In this document: positions 35,671-47,130 of the stretch, piece by piece | Position numbering within the stretch: the stretch's first letter is position 1 | Layout: every line of letters begins with the position of its first letter | From: Taxillus chinensis | Lineage: Eukaryota; Streptophyta; Magnoliopsida; Santalales; Loranthaceae | DNA: 64,000 nucleotides | Assembly: GCA_023512835.1 (NCBI GenBank) | Contig: CM042088.1 | Span: forward strand, 29,909,164 to 29,973,163 | Reading direction: 5' to 3' | Notes under the pieces: generated by a model | Told to the model about the DNA's origin: nothing | Databases searched by the model: none | The model's input: only the letters and a program-made list of their open reading frames with translations | Made by a program: the position numbers and the translations under genes

Positions 35671-36788
35671 TCATCCAAATTCTGGGCTTGATCCAACAGC
35701 ATGAGAATGTTCTGGGAGTGGATTATTGTTCACATTTGGCATCTTAGTTAGTGCGGCAAAGTCTAGCCACTTTGCATCTTTCAATTCTTGAACCTTCCTT
35801 TTGAATGTTATATAATTTTCAATATCGTATCCAGCTCCACTGACATGATATTCACATTTGGGCTCCCTCACATGAAGAGGTGCAAGAGTGCGGTGGGCAG
35901 AAGAGTTCGCAGCTGGAGAGAGGGGTTGGTCAACAGCAGCAGAGGGACCAACCGGAGCATCGGAGGCATTCGAGGCATCAGAACCGCTTTGATCAGGGAG
36001 GTTAACAACGGGAATGGCTGCAGCAAGAGAAGAGGGCCTGGCCTCAGCAGGGGAAGGAACCCCGTGCGTCATGGGCCGGTCCGGAGGTAACAGTGAAAGG
36101 GACGTCAGGAATGGAGGCCGGCATAAGAAAGCCATGGTTTAGATTCCAGATGATCATTTCCTCTGGGGTTTTTGTGTGGCGAGTGTAATACACCAAGAGG
36201 TCATTGTTGGGGATGGTGGCTGTGCAGGCGAGGCTGAAATGGAACCATAGGTCCGTTATGGTGTCGATGGGGAGATGGTCGAGGTAGTCTCGAGGTTGAG
36301 AAAGTGGGGGCAAAGGTGCTTCCGGAGGAGAGGTAGGGACATCAGTGACTGCCACAGCAACAACAATGAGAGAATCGGGTACGGGGACACCAGCAACAGA
36401 AGGCGCTGGAGTATCAGTCGGAAGATAACTTGGCTGAGACGGCCCCACAACCTCAGAGGGGTCAGTGCAAACGTTGTGCTGGGAGCCTTGGGAGATGGAG
36501 GGTGCAGCTACGGACCAAATTGGGGAGGACTGGTGGGCAGAGATGACTTTGGGCGCAGAGCTGTCGGCTGGGTCACCAACCGAGCTACCCTGTTGTTCTG
36601 GAGCAGGGAGGAGGCAGATAGAGGTAGAGGGCCGGCGGGCCGTCAAATTCCCATCAGGCATAAGATGGTGAAGATAGAAAGCCTACGGAAAGGGAATGAC
36701 GCCATGTCCGTTGAAGTGGGCTGAACATAGGTGCCGGAAAACAATGCTGAGTATCCACCCAAAGGATTGATTCTTCGGGGTTGTTCCC
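35671..36788 (-). pseudogene. Pro/Ser-rich reading frames ending in a Tat-type gag zinc-knuckle region
   Basis: Two long overlapping minus-strand frames (36044-36661 and 35671-36135), plus a third one (36643-36870) whose LTR-side part is chance, look like one frameshifted protein. The N-terminal two thirds are rich in Pro, Ser and Ala with a less biased block, PIDTITDLWFHFSLACTATI then TKTPEEMIIWNLNHGFLMPA (about 36130-36290), which I do not recognise. The C-terminus reads CEYHVSGAGYDIENYITFKR then VQELKDAKWLDFAALTKMPN and NNNPLPEH, a Tat/Ogre gag signature whose knuckle has lost His and Cys (GY, NY). It is markedly GC-rich against its surroundings. Element H interrupts it at 36788. Confidence 0.6.
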
Positions 36789-38788
36789 TGTAAAGACCCG
36801 TACTTGGGTGAGGTTGGAAATTAGGCCCGAATAGAGCTTGAATATCTATTCGGCAACGTGACCTCAACACGAGCGTTGAGTTATTATTATTATTATTTAA
36901 TATGGTGATTTTAATATGTTAAGTTTATTATTAAATATTAAACTTATTAATTTAATTATTTAAATTATTTAAGTAGGTGAGTATTTATAATAATGAATGT
37001 AATGATTATTATTATTATTACAATTGTTGCGTTGATTATTATTAAGGGATTATAGTGTAAGTATTTTAAATATTAGACTTTATTTTTATTAATATAATTA
37101 TTTAGATATTATTATTGTTATTATTATTATTACTTTATTCATATTCATATTATTATTATTATTATTAATATGTATTTGCTAGTATAAATAGGGGGAACCT
37201 AAGGAATAAACCCTACGTTCCGTTTGTTGTGCATAGAGCCTGATAGGGAGAGCAGTGGGTTTGAAGCCGCCGCGTTCAATCTGTCATTCAATCCTTCAAT
37301 CCAGGTCATTCAACTATACTAACCCTGCACGAATTTTAATACCATTCACCCATACCGATTGTTGCTTCTTTTCTTTCTTATTTATTCACTTGTCCCTGCA
37401 CGACTTGTCATCAGTCATCAGACCCTATTATATGCACGAATTCTAATACCCTGCACCACCTTTTCTTTTCATTCCCTATTATATACATCTGTCATCAGTC
37501 CATCGGCTTCTGTCATCAATCCATCGGCTTTTCCCTATTATATACACAACATAAATATATAAATTATGGTGATATGGGCACCAGGCCGTCGGCCTGGTTT
37601 CATGATGATGCAAGAGCAGGTTAGTGTTTGTAAATGGGGGAAACGGCAACTCCTGTGCCGTCCCCTGGAGTTCGGCCCTTCGCTGGGTCGGTCCACTTTG
37701 ACCGACCCGGTTCAGCTAGGGCTTGGACACGGGAGCACCAATTCTTCCGGTCTTCTCCTGAATAATAATATATGAATATTAATATATGAATAATAATGAT
37801 TAATATTATTTGATGATGTATATATATATATATATATATGAATGTAATTATACCATTTATGGAATGCCAGTGCTGAGTTAGGATAATAATTGTGTGTGGA
37901 TTTGATGATTTAGATTGGTGTTGTAAATTATGTATGTAGATTTTGTGATAAATTGATGCTTATTAATAATGTATGTGGATTTGGTGGTTAATTGTTGTTG
38001 ATTAAGTATATGTGTGAATTCTGTAATGTGGTAGGTTGGGTAAACCGTGGGTCTCACATAGGGCTGGCAAGAGGCCACGGGTCCCCTATGTGGCTAGTAA
38101 ACCCAGGTCCCATATGTGGCGGGTTGTCGTTAGGGACATCGTAGGTCCCACATATGGCTATTTGATATTGCTTGGGATTCTTGGAGTTAGTGGCGGGGAC
38201 CTTGTGGACATTGGTTTGCCGGTGTGAACCTTAAATTGATGTGTTGTAATGTGATATCTCATATTGTAACTGAATGCAAGTTACTGTGATAGAGTAGAAC
38301 ACTACACTAGCACAGGCGTACACGGACCATATAGTCTTAGGTTTTGTGTAACAGGATTGGTGGAGTTGGAGATCACCTACTGGGCATTCGTGCTCACCCT
38401 ACTATATTTCTTTTTCCTACAGGTTGTAGGGAGTAGCCGGTGGAGCCTTAGCGGAGCAGGTTGGACATCCTTGATGTGGGATATTCTATGGACTTCGTTA
38501 TTAGTTAATATCAATTTTTTTCCGCACTTAGATCCGTGACAGTTGTATGAACCAAATTGGTGGAACCATTTGTGAGTTGTTTGGTGTGCTGGATATTTTT
38601 ATGGATTATGTGGATTTATTTCATTGCATACATTTATTAAATTTTGAGTTTATCACATTGGCGTACAATTCTACCCCTCTTGTAGTATTGTACAGGTTTG
38701 GAACAGTTACCAATCTCTCAACTCCTGGAGTGGGCGTGGGGTAGTCGTGTTCCTAATTCTATGGGTTTCAGAATCTAGGGGCGCGACA
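36789..38788 (+). repeat. 5' LTR of element H
   Basis: 2.0 kb, TGTAAAGACCC to GGGGCGCGACA. A promoter TATAAATA at 37183-37190 gives a likely transcript start about 25-30 bases on. It contains GGGCTGGCAAGAGGCCACGG then repeated GGTCCCATATGTGGC (38055-38160), and an AT run at 37819-37839. The LTR at 51880-54127 is the same family. Confidence 0.92.
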
Positions 38789-38791
38789 AGT

Positions 38792-38803
38792 TGGTATCAG
38801 AGC
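38792..38803 (+). promoter_or_regulatory. Primer binding site of H, tRNA-iMet
   Basis: TGGTATCAGAGC three bases after the LTR end. Confidence 0.95.
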
Positions 38804-39287
38804 ATGGTTTAGTAGACCTAGGTTAGTGAGGGGTGGTTGATAGACACTTAGAAGTTTGGAAGACTATAGGGATGGCGCCTAATCAACGCAGTCCTTATAT
38901 GTGTTCTGAGTTAACTGAGGGTTCATCAGATCATCCTAGGAAGCATTTGGGTTGGGTGCATACATGCTGCGTGACTATGTGCATATCTAGGCACTAGAAA
39001 TTATCTGCTAATGATGCTTTAATAATGTGCTTGTATTGATTATACAATTGGTTATCTGTGGTTTGTTTTTCTTTAGTGATTGATTGTGCTTAATTGAAAA
39101 TGCTATTGTGCTAATTCAAACCTAGGAGGTCTAAGTAAATAACCACATAATTTGGTGAATAGAATAAGGGGCTTAGAGACCTCATTATTTGTGCGGCGGA
39201 CTTGGTTCTGCCTATTGTTTTAAATAATTTGGTTGTTTGACTAGTGCGTAGTAGTTAATAGATATTGTTGATATGTGTTGGTGCAGA

Positions 39288-40256
39288 ATGGCACCCAAGA
39301 CTAGGGCTCAAGGTCTAGCAGAGGAGCTATCCATTCAGTCCGAATCACAAGGAGAACAGAGTTCTCCGGTACTTGCCTTGGGTTCAGAGATTGCTGCTCA
39401 GATTGGGGCTCAAATATTGAGCCAAATCCAGGGTGTCATGCAAGGCACCATGAGGGATGTGGCTAGAGAGGTGATGCAGGAGGAACTGAGGAAGCAGCAG
39501 CAGCCTCAGCAGGAGCAGCAGCAAGGTTCTAGAGGAGAGCCAGCCACAGGTCACGGCAGTTCCGCCTGCAGTACCGATCAACTGGGTGAGTCGATTCTTA
39601 AAGCAGAAACCGACGAAGTTTGAGGCGAATACGAGACCTGATGAGGCCGAGGAATGGGTCAAATGGACAGAAGACATCTTCGAGTTGATCTAGGTGCCCG
39701 AAGAGGCTAAGGTCCGCTTAGCCACACATTTCCTAGTAGGTGGGGCCCACGGGTGGTGGGACGTTGTGAAGCATGTTCACGAGAGCCCGATGGCATGGGA
39801 GGACTTCGTGGAGCTCTTCTACGTAGAGTATTTCCCTCGCTCTGTGCAGAAGACGAGGCGACGAGAGTACTACACATTGGAGCAGGGCAGTCGGACTGTG
39901 ACAGAGTATGTCACTACTTTCACTGAGCTAGGGAGATTTGCCCCAGAGTCATGGAAGGTTGAGGCTAATAAGACCCAAAATTTCATTGATGGGCTGAAAC
40001 CATCACTCAAGAGGGGACTGAATATGATGGAGTTGACCACGTACAGTGACGCGGTTAACAAGGCACTTATTGGAGAGCGGGACTTAAACCAAATCAGGAC
40101 CCAGAGACCAGGGAGCTCATCGGGGCCTGGCTAAAAGAGGCCAAGAGAGGAGCAGTCTGAGGGACAGGGGGGCAAGAGGCCGGTGCCCAAATTTTCACAT
40201 TCAAGGAACTTAGGTAGCAGTTCTAGCTCACGTTTTTTTGGGGACATGTCGATCTT
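39288..40256 (+). pseudogene. H gag, capsid part
   Basis: The start at 39288 gives MAPKTRAQGLAEEL. A Gln-rich stretch (about 39490-39530) is followed by a frameshift near 39600. The capsid core continues through VKWTEDIFELI, a TAG, VPEEAKVRLATHFLVG, WWDVVKHVHESP, EDFVELFYVEYFP and RRREYYTLEQGS, ending in a stop at about 40132. One stop and two frameshifts make it non-functional. Confidence 0.88.
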
Positions 40257-41165
40257 GTGGACTTCGGGGACACAAGGAGGCGGAAGAGTGGCAACCCACT
40301 CAAGTGCTTTCGATGTGGGGGACTGGGACACAAGATAGGAGAGTATCCTTCTGCCAGCTCAGCTAGTGTTGTGGGGCCTCATCGACCTCGTGACCAGGGC
40401 CAGAGGAGCGGGGCTCCATATCAGAGACCAGCTCAGTCAGGACAGTTAGTACAGGGACGACCTGTTACACAGCAGCCTCAGCGGGGGGCCCAGGCTCAGA
40501 AGGGACAGAATGATCGAGCTACGACGAGTCAGGCCAGCGGCAGTGTACAGAAGGGGAGGAACTATACTATCACTGACAGGGAGGCAGAAGTTCCACCAGT
40601 TGACGAGGCGAGTCAGGGGCCAGTTGCGGTGAGAGGTACGATTTTGGTTTCACGCACTATTTGTATTGTTTTGATTGATACTAGTGCTACACACTCGTTC
40701 ATTGCGCACTCCACTGTAGAGGGATTAAAGTTGGATTGTACTACTGTTGATCAGCCCCTTGTGGTTGATACACCCGTAGGGGGCCTGGTGGTGATTGATA
40801 GGGTTTGTTCGGGATGTGAGGTTACTCTAGGAGGTATCGACCTCCAGTGTAACCTACTTGTGATGCACTTTGATGCCTTTGATGTGATTTTGGGTATGGA
40901 CTGGTTGACCCGTATGGAGGCAGTGATTGAGTGTTATAGGCGACGAGTGACCTTCCTCACACCAGAGGGGACTCGGGGTACTTTCGTGGGTGAGTGGTCT
41001 GATGACGCGTGCAAGTTGGGCCCTTTGAGGCAAGGATGGAGTGATGTAACCCATCAGTTGGCTAGTCTGACACTTGTTGACACCCCGCGAGAGGGTAAGG
41101 CGGTGTTACCTAAGGTGGTGGATCAGTTTTTCGACGTATTTCCCGAGGACTTGGTTGATTTACCA
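40257..41165 (+). pseudogene. H nucleocapsid and protease
   Basis: Zinc knuckle CFRCGGLGHKIGEY (about 40300-40340) has lost its last Cys. The protease active site reads IDTSATHSFI (about 40674-40703) where DTGA is expected, so Gly is changed to Ser. The second signature FDVILGMDWLTRM is at about 40877. The frame stays open to [13 protein letters not shown] and is cut by the A(+) LTR at 41166; the apparent C-terminus KDSYLGSFER belongs to the LTR. Confidence 0.92.
41161..41165. repeat. Target-site duplication half (tacca)
   Basis: Last five bases of the H gag-protease half before the A(+) LTR. They pair with tggta at 1307-1311. Joining the two H halves through one TACCA gives an uninterrupted codon series [10 protein letters not shown]. 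Confidence 0.92.
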
Positions 41166-41565
41166 TGTAAAGACTCGTATTTGGGTAGTTTTGAGAGATA
41201 GTCATTCTATGGGAATGTAACTATCTGGACGGTAGTGTAGCCGTCGATGTGAGCATTTTGACTGTACTTGGGCCCGATTTCGAGTCGGGGCCCCATTTAA
41301 CCCGATTGTTATCATTTTGGGGTTTATTGGTTGACTTTGCATTTGAGCAGTCATTTGAGTGTGATAATATCTGAACAGTGTTGTGCTCGTTATTTCGAGC
41401 GTTTTGACAGTAATTTGACTCAATTTGGAGTTCGTGACCTCGGGAGGTCAATTATTGCGTTCGGGTCAATTATTGCTGGGAGGCCAATTATTGGCAACGA
41501 TATATATATAATTAAGAACTGTCTTATATCTTTAACTGCCAATTATTGGTACGTGCATGTTTGAG

Positions 41566-41600
<35 letters not shown>

Positions 41601-43511
41601 GAAGAGCGTAGAGCTTTCTTGGCGATTTTGGGGCGATTGGAGCTCGTGGATTGCAAATAATCTTCCAGGTAGGTGTCCTTAACTGTCTTATTTTGATCCT
41701 ATCTCTGAATATGTGATCTGTGGATGTATGAGTGTGTATTTTATGAGGGTTGAGAAGTCAACCATGGAGGTCTAGATTTAGATCTAGATGAATATATGAT
41801 TTGTGTGTATTTATGATGTTATCGTGCAAATTAGAGGCGTTTAGGACGCGTTTTGAGGTAAATATTGCAGTTTATTGCGTAAAGCGATGTTTATAAGCGT
41901 CTGGGGGGTCACCTGGGTTGCTCCCAGACGAAGAACAGGCCAAAAACGATGATGAACAGTACCACTGGCGAGTTTTAGAGTCGACGGACCAGAGTCAGCG
42001 ACTATGGAGTCGGCGACTTCATAGTCGGCGCTATGAGTAGCGCTATGGAGTCGCAGCTATGGAGTCAACAACTTAGTTAGTCCGGATCGTAGTCCGGAGG
42101 AGTTAGTCCGGATCAGTAGTCCCGGAGGAGTTAGTCCGGATCGTAGTCCGGAGTAGTTAGTCCGGAGGAGTTAGTCCGGATCGATAGTCCGGGAGGAGTT
42201 AGTCCGGATCGTAGTCCAGGAGTAGTTAGTCCGGAGGAGTTAGTCCGGAGTAGTTAGTCCGGATTAGTAGTTCGGAGTAATCAAGTCCGTAGCAGTGAAA
42301 CAGTGATCCATAGCATCAGTCCGGAGCATTAAATCCGTAGGAGTGAAACAGTGTTCCGCAGCAGTGCAACTGCACTGCTCTGGACATTTACATTGTAAAC
42401 CATTAAGTATTATACTTAAGTTACAATGTAAATAACGAAATACCCCCATTTGGATTCAAAGAAAAATACTAGAAAAATTAATTCCCACTATTTCAAAATG
42501 TGAAAATTGGGATTTAGTGTAAAATCTCGGAAAAACCCAAAAGTTCGTAGTGGTGAATTTTTGGAAAGTGGGGTTAGACATCTCGGAAAAATCCCCAAAA
42601 ATCAGATTATCTTATTTATGATAAGGGAACCCAATGCCGGGACTTTTAATTTCAAGAAAATAGCTGCTATGAGTACTTCCTTCATAAATCAAGGGTTGAG
42701 GATTTACTTGTGAAGACTGACTACAATTCTAAAGGAAATGTTGAGAATGACATGCCATACTAATGTTAGTATGTTGATGTGAGGTATTGGGGCATGAACT
42801 CCGTGACTTGTTTGGGTTTTCACCGTGATGCACCGATGGTGCTATGTGGTTGACGTGGCAGGCATATGCACCGATGGCGGCCCGTGTGGCGACCGTGGCC
42901 GGGCATATTGCGGTGTGGACAGGCTAAGGCCTGAGTTGAGCCGTTGAGCTCGTGGAGCTAGGGCCGAGTGCCCTGAGCTGGGATCCCATGGAGGATCGTG
43001 GACAAGTTTGCGGTCTTGATGATTGTGCACACTACACGGTGCACGAGTACACTGAGCATATAGTATAGACTTATATGTGTTGCATGATGTGGAGTGTTAG
43101 GGTCACCTACTGAGCTTGTCGCTCACCCCTACTTGTTGTTTACCCTTTTCAGGTGTGACTTGAGACTAGTGGAGGACTTTCTTCCAGGAGGACGCCCACT
43201 ACTCTGATGTATGATACAGTTATATTCTGTATTGTTTTATGTGATATCCCGGACATGGGTCCGTGGACAGTTGTATTTGCATACTATATGATGTGATGTC
43301 TGTATGACTGTTTGACTCTTTGTATGCATGATGATATATGGGAAAGTACAGGATTACCCTTGATGTATGACTGTACAGGGTTGCATATTTGAGACAACAC
43401 CCGCGGTGTAGTCTCTATTGGTGCTAGTCACCAACCCCTTGACCTTTCGGGTGCGGGCAAGGGGAAGTCATGTACCCGGTTCCGGGTTCCCTGGAATTCG
43501 GGGGCGTGACA
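41166..43511 (+). repeat. 5' LTR of A(+)
   Basis: About 2.35 kb, TGTAAAGACTC to GGGGCGTGACA. GA microsatellite at about 41570-41595; minisatellites at about 41985-42290. It lacks the CTCCACATTT segment found in both A(-) LTRs (compare about 42401 with 2442-2451 and 10344-10353), as does the other A(+) LTR. Confidence 0.95.
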
Positions 43512-43514
43512 AGT

Positions 43515-43526
43515 TGGTATCAGAGC
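43515..43526 (+). promoter_or_regulatory. Primer binding site of A(+), tRNA-iMet
   Basis: TGGTATCAGAGC three bases after the LTR end. Confidence 0.95.
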
Positions 43527-43949
43527 ATGGTCTAGTGGACCTAGGTTAGTGAGGGGTGGTTAATTGATTCCATGTGACTTGGAAAACTATAGGGAGGGCG
43601 CCTGATCAACGCAATCCTTACATGTATTCTAGGTTATTTTGGTGTCAGTTAGATCATCCTAGGAGCATACATGGGGATGAGGTGCATTGCTAGTGGTATG
43701 ATTGTGTGCATATAGGGCACTAGCTTGTCTTTGTGCGTGATGTGCTTGTATGTGGTGCCAAGATGGCACGTGGCCGTGAGAGCCAGGACTTGAGTGTGGT
43801 GTACCCTGATGGGGGACACGATGCTATATGCATGGTATGGACCTACGGGTCGTGTGGTGAGAACCTACAAGTCGGTTGTGCCTTTGATGGTCTGTTTGTC
43901 TAGCGGTGCTAGTATTGATTGTTTGTTGATTGTTGTTGTAGCCGGTGTG

Positions 43950-45060
43950 ATGGCACCACCGAGGAGGGTTGTCCGAGGCCAGGGGCCCGGCAGAGGAACC
44001 CACGATAGAGTCGGGGCACCAGGGGCAGCAGAGCCCGCAGCGAAGTCATCGGCTCCCGTTGTGGGACCTGATTTGACGCAGTGTTGATTCGATTGCAGGA
44101 GGCCATGCAGGGTATGCGGGGGCTCGATGAGGGATATGGCTAGAGAGGTGGATGAGCCGAAGAGGCAACAGCAGCCTCAACGGCCACCACGGCCTCGGCG
44201 AGCAGGAGGCGAGGGTGGTGCAGGATGTGCACCAGCCAGGAGGTCGTGGTAAGCCAGCACGACGCGGAGTGGACTGGGGCTGCGTAGTTTTGAAACACGC
44301 ACCCAGGACTTTTGAGGATGGTTCGCGGCCAGGAGGTAGCCGAGGACTGGATTAGATGGACAGAGGACATCTTTGAGATGATTGGGGTGCCAGATGAGGA
44401 GCGGGTGCGCGTGGCGACGCACTATTTGTTGGGTATCCCACGCAGGTGGTGGGAATCCACTAGAGCTGTCCATGGCAGTCAGATGAGCTGGAGAGAGTTT
44501 GTTGAGCGCTTCTTTGGGGAGTATTTTCCCAGCTCGTTGCAGTATGCTCGACGTAGAGAGTATTATGAGCTTGTGCGGGGTAGCATGAGTGTGGGGGGAG
44601 TATGTGCAGGCCTTCACAGATTTGGGGCGGTTTGCTCTGGAGTCTTGGGAAAAGGAAGGCCGGAAGACGCAGGACTTCATTCAGGGCTTGAGGCCATCTT
44701 TGAAAAGACAGCTGGAACCGATGCAGTTGACCAGCTACCGGGAGGCGGTCGACAAGGCGCTCATTATTGAGCGAGGTCAGGATCAGGCGAGAGCCCAGAG
44801 GCCGGGCGGTTCGGTAGGTTCGAGTAAGAAGAGACAGAGTGGGGAGAGCAGTGCTCCTCAGCCTGAGAGGAGGCAGGTGCAGAGGGTTTCCAGCCAGGCG
44901 GTGGGCCCCGAGAGAGTTCAGCCGACAGGAGGCCAGGGACCTGTTGGAGTTGTGGTTTGACCGGGCATGTCTCGAGAGACCGCCCAAGGAAAAAGATGAC
45001 CCGTTTCCGATGCGGGAAAGTAGGGCATGGAGCTAGGGAATGTGTTACCCTTAGCTCAAC
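43950..45060 (+). pseudogene. A(+) gag
   Basis: The start MAPPRRVVRGQG matches A(-). The capsid part EDWIRWTEDIFEMIGVPDEE and WWESTRAVHGSQMSWREFVE is open from about 44312 to 44590. It then shifts frame to YVQAFTDLGRFALESWEKEG. Both nucleocapsid knuckles are damaged: VSRDRP in place of VSRDCP and TRFRCG in place of TCFRCG. Confidence 0.88.
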
Positions 45061-45840
45061 CAGCGGTGTAGGCCCTCGTCCGAGAGATCACGGACAGAGG
45101 AGTGGGGCTCCGTCTCGGAGGTCGGTCTGCCAGGCACAGAGCACGCAGATGCGACTGCGGTACGGCAGCCTCGGCGGGAGGCACAGGGTCATGTTGATCG
45201 GCGGGGCAAGGCCCCAATGGGCCAGGCTAGTGCAGTGGACCACGAGGGAGGACTTTTGCCCTTACCAGTAGAGAGGCGGAGGTTCCACCAGGTGGACGAG
45301 GCAGAGCAGGACCTTCGGTGGTGAGAGGTACCATTATCATTTCTCATACTATTTGTTCGTTTTGATTGATACCTGGTGCTACCCATTCTTTTATTTCGTA
45401 TGCTACGGTGATTGGCTTGGAGTTAGACCAGGAGACAGTGAGTCGGTCTCGATGGTTGCTTCACCTTTGGGTGGAATTGTGATACTTGAGAGTATCCGTC
45501 GTGCTTGTCAGGTAACACTTGGGGGTGTTAACCTGTTGTGTGATTTGTATATCATGGAGTTAGATGATTTTGATGTTATCCTGGGTATGGACTGGTTGGT
45601 CTCCGTGGAGGCCAAGATTGATTGTTTTCGACGGCGTGTGACGTTCCTCACACCAGGAGGGCACGCAGGGTGTCTTTGTGGGTGAGTGGACCGAGGAGGC
45701 ATGCAGGTTGGGACCTTTGAGGCATGGGTGGGGTGATGTGACCCACCGGTTAGCCAGACTTGACGTTGGTTGACAGGAGGAGAGAGGGGAAGGCTGTTTT
45801 GCCACCCATTGTAGATCGGTTCCCGGATGTGTTTCCCGAG
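45061..45840 (+). pseudogene. A(+) protease
   Basis: VRGTIIISHTIC (about 45320-45355) is followed by a broken active-site region: the expected VLIDTGATHSF is disrupted by one-base differences at 45356 and about 45373 relative to A(-). FDVILGMDWLVSVEAK (about 45568-45615) is intact. Confidence 0.85.
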
Positions 45841-47130
45841 GACTTGGTCGGTTTGCCACCCATGAGGGAGGTAGAGTTTTCGATCGAGTTGTTGCCAGGG
45901 ACAACACCGATCGGGTTAGCGGCCTCTCAGGATGGCACCGACAGAGCTTAGAGAGCTCAAGAGACGGATAGATGATCTATTGGCACGAGGCTTTATCGGC
46001 GAAGTAGCTCACCGTGGGGCGCTCCAGTGTTGTTCGCCAAGAAGGCGGATGGTTCACTTAGGTTGTGTATAGACTACCAGAGGTGAACCAGGGATCGTGA
46101 AAAACAGGTATCCATTGCCGAGGATCGATGACCTGTTTGATCGGTTTCGAGGTGCAAGATGGTTTTCCAAGATAGACTTGAGGTCCGGATACCATCGGTT
46201 GAGGGTTAGGGAGGCAGATATCCCAAAGACCGCATTCAGTTGTCGCTATGGGCATTATGAGTGGCTTGTGATGCCGTTTGGGCTCACGAATGCTCCAACA
46301 GTGTTTATGGGATTGATGAACCAGGTGTTCGCTCCATATTTAGATATGTTCGTTGTGGTGTTCATCGACGATATCTTGGTCTATTCAGCGACCAAGAGGG
46401 AGCATGAGGAGCATTTGCAGGTTGTGTTGCAGACCTTGCGGGAGCATCGGTTGTACGCGAAGTTCACGAAATGTGACTTCTGGTTGCAACAGTGCACTTC
46501 TTGGGGCATGTGGTGTCTTCGGAGGGTATCACGGTGGACCCTGAGAAGATTGAGGCGATCATGTCGTGGAAGAGGCCCACGAATGTGTTTGAGATTCCTA
46601 GCTTCCTTGGTTTGGAGGCTATTATCGGAGGTTCGTGGAGGATTTTTCCCGGTTGGCAGCTCCTATGACACACTTGACTAGGAAGGGAGTTCCTTTCATT
46701 TGGTCCGATGCGTGTGAGAGTGCTTTCATGGAGCCGAAGGCACGATTGACCTCAGCACCTATCTTGATTCTCCCACAGGAGGGTGTGCCTTTTGAGGTGT
46801 ATTGTGATGCTTCCAGGGTGGGTCTTGGTTGTGTGTTGATGCGGACTCGATAGGTGATTGCTTATGGATCTAGGCGGTTGAGACCACATGAGCGGAACTA
46901 TCCCACGCATGATTTGGAGTTGGCTGCAGTGATCTTTGCTTTAAAGAGCTGGCAGCATTATCTCCTTGGGGAGAAATTTGTGGTGTATACGGACCACAAG
47001 AGCTTGCGATATATCTTCTCTCGGCGAGACCTGAACCTTAGGCGAGACGGTGGGTGGAGTACCTGCAACGAGTTGGTTTGATATGATGTACACCCCTGGG
47101 AAGGGTAATGTGGTGGCAGATGCTCGAGTA
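45841..47130 (+). pseudogene. A(+) reverse transcriptase and RNase H
   Basis: [16 protein letters not shown] at about 45855. The 46097-46500 frame holds [35 protein letters not shown] and FIDDILVYS (about 46360-46386) with both Asp. RNase [15 protein letters not shown] (about 46800-46842) is followed by a TAG (expected Gln, CAG), then [15 protein letters not shown] and [12 protein letters not shown]. Frameshifts at about 45930, 46090, 46490, 46615 and 47045. Confidence 0.9.

Larger units (their letters stand above)
36789..41165 (+). mobile_element. Element H, 5' half (Tekay-like chromovirus)
   Basis: 5' LTR (36789-38788), tRNA-iMet primer site, gag and protease, stopping at TTTACCA where the A(+) LTR begins. 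Its protein is similar to but clearly distinct from A. The pol half is at 1-1311 on the other strand. The left flank is TTCCC (36784-36788); the 3' LTR would lie outside the window. Confidence 0.9.

Noticed and set aside
43503..43526. tRNA-iMet gene hinted at by TGGTATCAGAGC
   Set aside because: Only the 12-18 base primer-site complement is present at each such place; no tRNA fold around it.
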